Source of the DNA: RGIG5612 sp045546255
GTDB taxonomy: Bacteria > Bacillota > Clostridia > Lachnospirales > Lachnospiraceae
Reading direction: 5' to 3'
Assembly (NCBI GenBank): GCA_045546255.1
Contig: JAZQCK010000010.1
Coordinates: 1-19,711 of the forward strand
DNA: 19,711 bases
The position numbers were made by a program, and so were the translations under genes. Shown piece after piece: positions 15,012-19,711 of the stretch. A model generated the notes under the pieces. It had not been told where the DNA came from. It did not search any database and saw only the letters and a list, made by a program, of their open reading frames with translations. Position 1 is the stretch's first letter; the number at the start of each line of letters is the position of its first letter.

Positions 15012-15767
15012 CTAAATATATTTTCGGAGCACGATATTGCTCCGGCCTTTCCGGCTCGTAGAGGAAATTCCATCATAGATGTATTTTCCGTATCCACGGA
15101 TCACAAGCTCATCTCCGGCATTTAATTTATGTCCGGCAGAAGTGGCAATGCGGCCGTTGATAAAGACTTTATCGTCTTTTAATAATTTCTTCGCAGCCTC
15201 CCGGTTGATTCCTGCAGCGCCCGCGATCAAAAGGTCGAGACGCTCGGAAGCAACATTGAGTGGAATCGTTTGAAAGCTTGGTTTAAGCTCAGGTGCATCT
15301 CCTTCAATCTCTTCACAGATCACATTTGTATGCCGGACCTGAGTGAGGCTTTCGCAGAGAAAAGAAGCGATGCTTTCCATCACATAGACCCAGGCTTCTT
15401 TTCCGCGGACGATGATATCCCCGGTCAGTTCCCGCTCGATTCCAAGCGCCATTAAGGATCCCAGGTAATCCCGATGTGAAAGCGTTTCAGCAAACTTTTC
15501 CGCCTTTGGACGGATGTGAAGAATGCGGATCGGGATATCAAATGCGTAGCCAAGTTCTTCCTCCGAACCAAACATTGCGATTTTCCGGATCGCAGATTCT
15601 GATCCGCCGTATAGTTCCGCATGTACCGGCAGCTGATTGCGCATAGAAAGAAACACGCTCTGCTCCAATGGTGTTAAAAAACGCGTGTTTGTGTAGATGT
15701 GCTGTGCATCTGCCTGCATTGCCAAATCCAGGATCCGATTTTTGAAAAGTTCCTCTTCGTTTGCCAT
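15012..15767 (-). CDS. ylmH: YlmH-like S4-domain ribosome-associated protein
   Basis: The protein has 251 residues. The N-terminal two thirds match YlmH, with YGGSESAIRKIAMFG (about 54-68), LSHRDYLGSLMALGIERELTGDI (about 96-118), and LTQVRHTNV (about 141-149). The S4 RNA-binding domain is at about 175-232, with SERLDLLIAGAAGINREAAKKLL and VFINGR. In B. subtilis YlmH binds the 50S subunit and, by recent work as I recall it, can act in ribosome-associated quality control like its S4 relative RqcP. Here it is not in a cell-division cluster as in Bacillus but is the first gene of a pair with the GTPase-NYN fusion. The N-terminus fits the family, yet no ribosome binding site precedes the ATG, only a -10 box. 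Confidence 0.9.
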   Translation of the reverse strand: MANEEELFKNRILDLAMQADAQHIYTNTRFLTPLEQSVFLSMRNQLPVHAELYGGSESAIRKIAMFGSEEELGYAFDIPIRILHIRPKAEKFAETLSHRDYLGSLMALGIERELTGDIIVRGKEAWVYVMESIASFLCESLTQVRHTNVICEEIEGDAPELKPSFQTIPLNVASERLDLLIAGAAGINREAAKKLLKDDKVFINGRIATSAGHKLNAGDELVIRGYGKYIYDGISSTSRKGRSNIVLRKYI

Positions 15768-15777
15768 ATCAGATAGG

Positions 15778-15786
15778 AGTATAACA
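15778..15786 (-). promoter_or_regulatory. Extended -10 promoter of ylmH, near-leaderless
   Basis: On the - strand TGTTATACT (15786-15778) is an extended -10 whose last base is 11 bases from the ylmH ATG at 15767. Transcription would start about 4-5 nt before the start codon. The -35 region is poor. The same TATGTTATA string occurs before holB. Confidence 0.6.
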
Positions 15787-15835
15787 TAAAACGAATTACA
15801 GCCCTAATACTTCTTCTATTCGCGAAAAAATATGG

Positions 15836-15841
15836 TAAACT
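15836..15841 (+). promoter_or_regulatory. Possible -10 box of the aldo/keto reductase gene
   Basis: TAAACT with TG at the extended position (15833-15834) lies about 80 bases before the reductase ATG. No convincing -35 is present. It is divergent from the ylmH promoter. Confidence 0.4.
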
Positions 15842-15851
15842 AGTCCAGATA

Positions 15852-15897
15852 GAAGCTCTGTATCTACTGTATAGTCATCTCATTTTTTTAGAGCTTC
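15852..15897 (+). repeat. Leader inverted repeat before the aldo/keto reductase
   Basis: GAAGCTCT (15852-15859) and AGAGCTTC (15890-15897) are perfect 8-bp arms around a 30-base loop that holds a T-rich run and a small ACTGTATAGT hairpin. It sits in the predicted 5' leader, with no T-run after it. Confidence 0.45.
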
Positions 15898-15923
15898 AAT
15901 AAAGAAAAAAGAAAGGGATCATT

Positions 15924-17108
15924 ATGCAGTACAGAAATGATAAGAATGGCAAGCCAATCTCGGCATTGGGATACGGATGCATGCGTTTTACAAAGAGCGG
16001 ACGTGGCATCGATTACGATAAGGCGGAAAAAGAGCTGATGGAAGCATATCGCCTTGGCGTCAATTATTATGACACTGCCTATATTTATTCCGGCAGCGAA
16101 GTCTGCATCGGCGAAATCTTTGAGAAAAATGGGATCAGGGAGAAGATTAATATTGCGACCAAACTTCCGCAGTATCTGGTCGGAAGCACCCAGGCGGCGG
16201 ACCGTTATTTTAATGAAGAGCTGAGCCGCTTAAGGACGAACTATATCGACTACTACCTGATGCACATGATCACTGATTATAACCAGTGGCTGAAACTCGA
16301 GAAGATCGGCATGAAGGAGTGGATCGCGCAGAAAAAAGAAAGCGGACAGATCCGAAATATCGGCTTCTCCTATCACGGCGATACGGAAAACTTCCTGAAA
16401 GTATTAAATGCCTATGATTGGGATTTCTGCCAGATTCAATATAATTATGTAGATGAACATACGCAGGCTGGAGTCGAAGGACTAAATGCGGCTTATGAAA
16501 AGGGGATTCCGGTGATCATCATGGAACCGCTCCGTGGAGGAAAGCTGGTGAATCTTCTTCCGGAAGAGGCGAAGAAACTGATTGCAGAAGATCCATCCGG
16601 ATATACGCCGGCAGAACTTGCCTTTCGCTGGCTCTGGAACCAGCTGGGCGTGACCTGTGTGCTTTCCGGAATGAATTCCATGGAAATGGTTCAGGAGAAC
16701 TGCCGCGTTGCAAGCGAAGCGTTAGCCGGCACATTCACTCCGGAAAATGAGGCGCTGATCCAGAAGATCCGAGACATCTTCCTGGCTGCAACAAAAGTCG
16801 GCTGCACAGAATGCCGCTACTGCATGCCGTGCCCTAAGAATGTCAATATTCCTGCAATCTTCCGCTGCTATAATCTTATGTATACGGAGAATAAAGCTGC
16901 CGGACGAAAAGAGTATTACCAGACGGTTGCGCTGAACGGAGACCCTTCGTTTGCAAGCCAGTGCATTCAGTGCGGAAAATGCGAGCAGCACTGCCCGCAG
17001 CATCTTCCGATCAGAGAAAAACTGAAGGAAGCAGACAAAGCGTTAAGACCGTTCCCGGTCGGTCTCGGACTGAATATCGTCCGCCGTTTTATGCTGAAGA
17101 AAAAATAG
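15924..17108 (+). CDS. Aldo/keto reductase with C-terminal 4Fe-4S motifs
   Basis: The protein has 394 residues. Residues 1-290 form an aldo/keto reductase barrel with the catalytic tetrad visible: D50 and Y55 in YYDTAYIYSGSE, K80 in ATKLP, and H114 in LMHMI. GFSYHG (147-152) and MEPLRGGKL (200-208) are typical of the clostridial subgroup. The C-terminal 100 residues hold two cysteine sets for Fe-S clusters, C294/C297/C300/C303 (CTECRYCMPC) and C347/C350/C353/C357 (CIQCGKCEQHC). The family uses NAD(P)H or ferredoxin-type electrons to reduce carbonyls; the substrate is unknown. AAAGGG stands just before the ATG. The phosphatase-like gene follows after eight bases. Confidence 0.93.
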   Translation: MQYRNDKNGKPISALGYGCMRFTKSGRGIDYDKAEKELMEAYRLGVNYYDTAYIYSGSEVCIGEIFEKNGIREKINIATKLPQYLVGSTQAADRYFNEELSRLRTNYIDYYLMHMITDYNQWLKLEKIGMKEWIAQKKESGQIRNIGFSYHGDTENFLKVLNAYDWDFCQIQYNYVDEHTQAGVEGLNAAYEKGIPVIIMEPLRGGKLVNLLPEEAKKLIAEDPSGYTPAELAFRWLWNQLGVTCVLSGMNSMEMVQENCRVASEALAGTFTPENEALIQKIRDIFLAATKVGCTECRYCMPCPKNVNIPAIFRCYNLMYTENKAAGRKEYYQTVALNGDPSFASQCIQCGKCEQHCPQHLPIREKLKEADKALRPFPVGLGLNIVRRFMLKKK

Positions 17109-17116
17109 GAGACTGT

Positions 17117-17572
17117 ATGAAACGAATTATGCTGCGTTCGGTCTACGACGCGTTTGATTATGTGATGGCGCACTATGCGCCGTTTGGAATGGAAGAGATG
17201 GCAGAGAAGAAAGACACGTATGCCGTCATCTCCATCCAGGATACGCATACGGATGGCTTTGGCTTTGAGTTTAAAAAGAACAAGTACTGTAAAGATGTTC
17301 TGACGTTGTATTTTGACGATATCATCCGCGAAGTGGATAGCGCTGTCATGTTCAGCCGCAAGCAGGCCGAACAGGTCATCAAGTTTGTAAAGAAGAACAA
17401 GTCGGTCGAGACTCTTCTTGTGCACTGTTATGGAGGGGAATCCCGCTCCCGTGCCGTCGCAGCATTTGTGACAAAGATGCTCGGCGCTGATAACTCTAAA
17501 TACTTCGAGACCGGCCATCCCAATCAGGTGGTTTATGATACGCTGATGGAGGTGTGGGAAGAAAGCCGGTAG
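17117..17572 (+). CDS. Small CX5R protein-phosphatase-like protein
   Basis: This protein has 151 residues and is a compact cysteine phosphatase fold. The P-loop VHCYGGESRSRA has the catalytic C104 and R110 of the CX5R motif, with S111 after it. The acidic stretch FDDI (66-69) may supply the general acid. Family members dephosphorylate tyrosine, other phospho-residues or small molecules, and the target here is unknown. AGGAGA overlaps the end of the reductase gene, so the two are one transcript. Its stop is only seven bases from the stop of the converging DUF815 gene, with no terminator between them. Confidence 0.78.
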   Translation: MKRIMLRSVYDAFDYVMAHYAPFGMEEMAEKKDTYAVISIQDTHTDGFGFEFKKNKYCKDVLTLYFDDIIREVDSAVMFSRKQAEQVIKFVKKNKSVETLLVHCYGGESRSRAVAAFVTKMLGADNSKYFETGHPNQVVYDTLMEVWEESR

Positions 17573-17579
17573 CGATATC

Positions 17580-18980
17580 TCAATTCCCCAGCAGATCATC
17601 AATAAACTGCTGTGCAGTTCTGCCGGAACGTCCGCCGTGCCGGATTTCCCACTGGTCTGCTTTCAGGTGCAGTTCGTCTTTCGTTAAGCTGATCTCCGGA
17701 TGCTGAGCGGCGAGAGTTTCCACGATATCGTAGTATGCCTGTCGGTCCGGCTTGAAATAGCCGATGGCCATGCCGAAACGGTCGGACAGAGAGCGGCGCT
17801 CTGCCATCGTATCCACAGGATGCACATCCTCTTCTTCAATTTCTTTTCTGTCATTAAACGTTTCCCGAAGCAAATGACGCCTGTTCGAAGTCGCATAGAT
17901 CAAAACATTGTCCGGCTTGACTTCGAGGTCTCCTTCGATCACTGCTTTCAGGTATTTGTATTCTGTTTCGGCCCCTTCAAAAGAAAGATCGTCCATATAG
18001 ATAATGAAGCGGTAGTTCCTTCCTTTGATGATGCTGATGATATCCCGAAGATATTGGAACTCATGCTTGTAGACTTCAATGATACGAAGTCCCTGCTCAT
18101 AATACATATTGATCAGGGCTTTGATGCTAGTGGATTTACCAGTTCCAGCGTCTCCATAGAGCAGGACATTGTTCGCCGGCTTTCCTGCAAGAAAAGCTTC
18201 CGTGTTTTTGACCAGTTGTTCCTTCTGCAGTTCATATCCGACGAGATCATCCAAAACAACATTGCTGGTAACGGTGATCGGGACAATCAAAGCATTGTCA
18301 TTTGCAATGTTGGAAAGGCTTTCGCCGGTGAAAAGGCTTGCTGATGAAGTGTTTTCAAAACCGGATGAAAAAGCTGTGGAAACCGGCTGCATGCCGCGGG
18401 AATAGTTGGTATTGATGCGGAAGGCTTTGTTCATACCGAACTGGCCGACGCCATACTTTTTATAAAAGTCCATAACGGCCGCATATAATTCTTCTTCGTT
18501 GGAAGTTGCTTCGATCGCGCGGCTCAGTTCCTGGATGCGGACGCTGACATTGCGGTTATAAGCATGCTCTTTCTTTTGCACGGACTGATAATTTTTGATC
18601 AGTGAGAAACAGTTGAGGTCAAGCATCTCTTCCATTTCTGAAAAGTCATAATCGAGAAGTTTGCGGAAGATCGCAAAATCGTTTTTTGCAAATTCGTTAA
18701 CTGTTCCATCCACAGCGCCCGTCTTCTCGGTAGCTAAGGTGAACGGCGTTTCTGTCATGGCAAGCAGAAATGCCAGATAATTGTTCCAGAGATTGTTATC
18801 GAAACCATATGTCGTTGCGACATCCAGCAGTCTGTGAACCTCATCTAAGATCCGGTTGGAAAGATCTCCTTTATCATACGTGCCGGAATCAAATTCTCTG
18901 CAGATCTCGGAAAGCCTATAGAGGATGCTGTCTTTTTCTATATTTCTGTAAATCACCAGATTGGAAATCAGTTGATACAT
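17580..18980 (-). CDS. DUF815-family AAA+ ATPase
   Basis: The protein has 466 residues. The first 240 are helical and poorly conserved. The ATPase part has VVLDDLVGYELQKEQL (241-256), Walker A GDAGTGKST (276-284), Walker B FIIYMDD (325-331), a sensor stretch YATSNRRHL (362-370), LSDRFG with R401 as likely arginine finger, and GRSGRTAQQFIDDLL near the end. DUF815 proteins are clostridial AAA+ ATPases of unknown role. ATG 18980 has AGAGG (18990-18986) at good distance. The longer in-frame start at 19055 would run through the structured leader, so it is unlikely. A -10/-35 pair lies about 90 bases upstream. Confidence 0.9.
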   Translation of the reverse strand: MYQLISNLVIYRNIEKDSILYRLSEICREFDSGTYDKGDLSNRILDEVHRLLDVATTYGFDNNLWNNYLAFLLAMTETPFTLATEKTGAVDGTVNEFAKNDFAIFRKLLDYDFSEMEEMLDLNCFSLIKNYQSVQKKEHAYNRNVSVRIQELSRAIEATSNEEELYAAVMDFYKKYGVGQFGMNKAFRINTNYSRGMQPVSTAFSSGFENTSSASLFTGESLSNIANDNALIVPITVTSNVVLDDLVGYELQKEQLVKNTEAFLAGKPANNVLLYGDAGTGKSTSIKALINMYYEQGLRIIEVYKHEFQYLRDIISIIKGRNYRFIIYMDDLSFEGAETEYKYLKAVIEGDLEVKPDNVLIYATSNRRHLLRETFNDRKEIEEEDVHPVDTMAERRSLSDRFGMAIGYFKPDRQAYYDIVETLAAQHPEISLTKDELHLKADQWEIRHGGRSGRTAQQFIDDLLGN

Positions 18981-18998
18981 AAAAACCTCTTTTCTGTA

Positions 18999-19052
18999 TT
19001 CTTCGGATACAATGTTCAGCGAACCTTGTATGACCGGAAGCCGGCCGAAGAA
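18999..19052 (-). ncRNA. Three-way-junction leader RNA upstream of the DUF815 gene
   Basis: Outer stem TTCTTCGG (18999-19006) with CCGAAGAA (19045-19052) encloses two hairpins. One is ATACAA/TTGTAT plus GTTC/GAAC around AGC (19007-19031). The other is CCGG/CCGG around AAG (19034-19044). Only two bases remain unpaired at the junction. It ends eight bases before the ribosome binding site of the DUF815 gene. It matches no RNA family that I recognise. Confidence 0.55.
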
Positions 19053-19072
19053 CATTTCATATTCACAAAACT

Positions 19073-19101
19073 ATTGTATAATTAAAAAAATAAAGAAACA
19101 A
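19073..19101 (-). promoter_or_regulatory. Promoter of the DUF815 gene
   Basis: On the - strand TTGTTT (19101-19096), a 17-bp spacer and TACAAT (19078-19073) fit a sigma-A-type promoter. Transcription near 19066 gives a leader of about 86 nt that contains the three-way junction. Confidence 0.55.
19077..19082 (+). promoter_or_regulatory. -10 box for the YwaF-like gene
   Basis: A perfect TATAAT on the + strand about 107 bases before the ATG. No good -35 is visible. It overlaps the -10 of the divergent DUF815 promoter by two bases (19077-19078). Confidence 0.45.
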
Positions 19102-19189
19102 TCATTTCTTCCAAGACTGCAAGCTGTGTTGAGGCACTGATTGAAAGAGTGTATTTTTAAATGCAGCTAAGCCAATGAAGGATGTAATC

Positions 19190-19711
19190 ATGTCACAATG
19201 GGATCTCTTTTTTGTATATGGAACGGAACTTCCGGATGGCGTTGGCTTTCCAATGTACGGCTCTGTGCATTTTCTTTGGCTTGGGATCTGCACGATCGTG
19301 ACAGTTCTTCTTATTCTTCTTTATATTCGTCTTTCGGATGCACAGAGAAAAATGGACCGTGCGATTGGAATCTTCCTTATGGCATGCATCGTGATCCGCG
19401 AGATCTACCTGGTGATTGTCGGACACTTAAGCGTCTATGAATTGCCGATCCATCTTTGTTCGCTTGCTGGTATTTTCTGTTTTATTCATTGTTTCAAAAA
19501 CTGGGACGGACTCGGCCAGATCCTTTATTCCCTGTGTTTCCCCGGAACGCTTGTGGCGCTTGCCTTTCCGGATTGGACCTATTATCCGGCAATCCACTTT
19601 ATCACAATTGAAGGTTTTCTTTTCCATTTTGGGGTTGCGCTGTATGTGATCTGTCAGTTAATATCCAAGAGAATCGTTCCGGATATCCGAAAGCTTTGGA
19701 AAGTGTTTGTG
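19190..19711 (+). CDS. YwaF/TMEM164-like integral membrane protein, 5' part
   Basis: An open frame of 174 codons starts at ATG 19190 with AAGGA at 19178-19182 and runs off the window with no stop. At least five membrane segments are visible (about 24-46, 57-80, 84-102, 108-127, 135-158). The stretch YELPIHLCSLAGIF (83-96), with the HLC motif at 88-90, and the later His-rich helix YYPAIHFITIEGFLFHFG (131-148) resemble the YwaF/TIGR02206 family, distant relatives of TMEM164. In TMEM164 a Cys-His pair is proposed to transfer acyl chains between lipids. Function in bacteria is not established. About half the usual length is present. Confidence 0.75.
   Translation, partial: MSQWDLFFVYGTELPDGVGFPMYGSVHFLWLGICTIVTVLLILLYIRLSDAQRKMDRAIGIFLMACIVIREIYLVIVGHLSVYELPIHLCSLAGIFCFIHCFKNWDGLGQILYSLCFPGTLVALAFPDWTYYPAIHFITIEGFLFHFGVALYVICQLISKRIVPDIRKLWKVFV

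Noticed and set aside
15011..15097. N-terminal extension of the GTPase (29 residues)
   Set aside because: It lies inside the ylmH coding sequence, and MKKITIG at 15010 matches the family start exactly.
16967..17602. 211-residue open frame on the - strand
   Set aside because: Covers the end of the reductase and the CX5R phosphatase in antisense; no motif seen.
17700..18344. 214-residue open frame on the + strand
   Set aside because: Shadow of the DUF815 gene, which has full ATPase motifs on the other strand.
1..19711. CRISPR array, insertion sequence or prophage
   Set aside because: No spaced direct repeats, transposase, integrase or phage structural gene was seen.

Overview
The window looks like chromosomal DNA from a Gram-positive Firmicute, most likely a Lachnospiraceae-like member of Clostridia. 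The evidence is the gene order holB-ricT-trmN-rsmI (conserved in Firmicutes, though yabA and yazA of the Bacillus subtilis order are absent), a DUF815 ATPase, a YlmH protein, a tandem glycine riboswitch in front of an AGCS symporter, and a translation-factor GTPase with a C-terminal NYN nuclease domain. I saw no tRNA, rRNA, insertion sequence, CRISPR array or prophage gene. This taxonomic placement is inference from protein style and was not searched.

Region 1 (1-9110, all + strand) is a dense housekeeping cluster. It holds the 3' end of a guanylate-kinase-like gene, then holB (clamp-loader delta'), ricT (PSP1 protein), a tRNA adenine methyltransferase, rsmI, a deoD-type purine nucleoside phosphorylase, a PlsC-like acyltransferase overlapping an acyl carrier protein gene, an RlmD-type rRNA uracil methyltransferase, and a MATE transporter fused to an RsbW-type ATPase domain. 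A perfect terminator hairpin closes it. Between holB and ricT lies a strongly structured stretch of about 125 nt.

Region 2 (9097-12082, - strand) holds a YitT-family membrane protein with its own good promoter, and a sodium:alanine/glycine symporter controlled by a tandem glycine riboswitch with an intrinsic terminator.

Region 3 (12164-15786, - strand) is a two-gene unit, ylmH followed one base later by a TetM/EF-G-like GTPase fused to a YacP/Rae1-type NYN endonuclease domain. Both halves point to ribosomes. YlmH is a 50S-binding quality-control factor and Rae1 cuts mRNA in the ribosomal A site, so I read this pair as a candidate ribosome-rescue or A-site mRNA-cleavage system. It is the most interesting system in the window. 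I recall similar fusions being widespread in clostridial genomes, but I know of no described function.

Region 4 (15836-19711) holds an aldo/keto reductase with two 4Fe-4S motifs and a small CX5R phosphatase on the + strand. These converge on a DUF815 AAA+ ATPase (- strand) whose 5' leader can fold into a compact three-way junction. Divergent from that is the start of a YwaF/TMEM164-like membrane protein that runs off the window.

Several promoters share an extended -10 of the form TGnTATRMT. Two of them (holB and ylmH) sit so close to the start codon that the mRNAs should be leaderless or nearly so.
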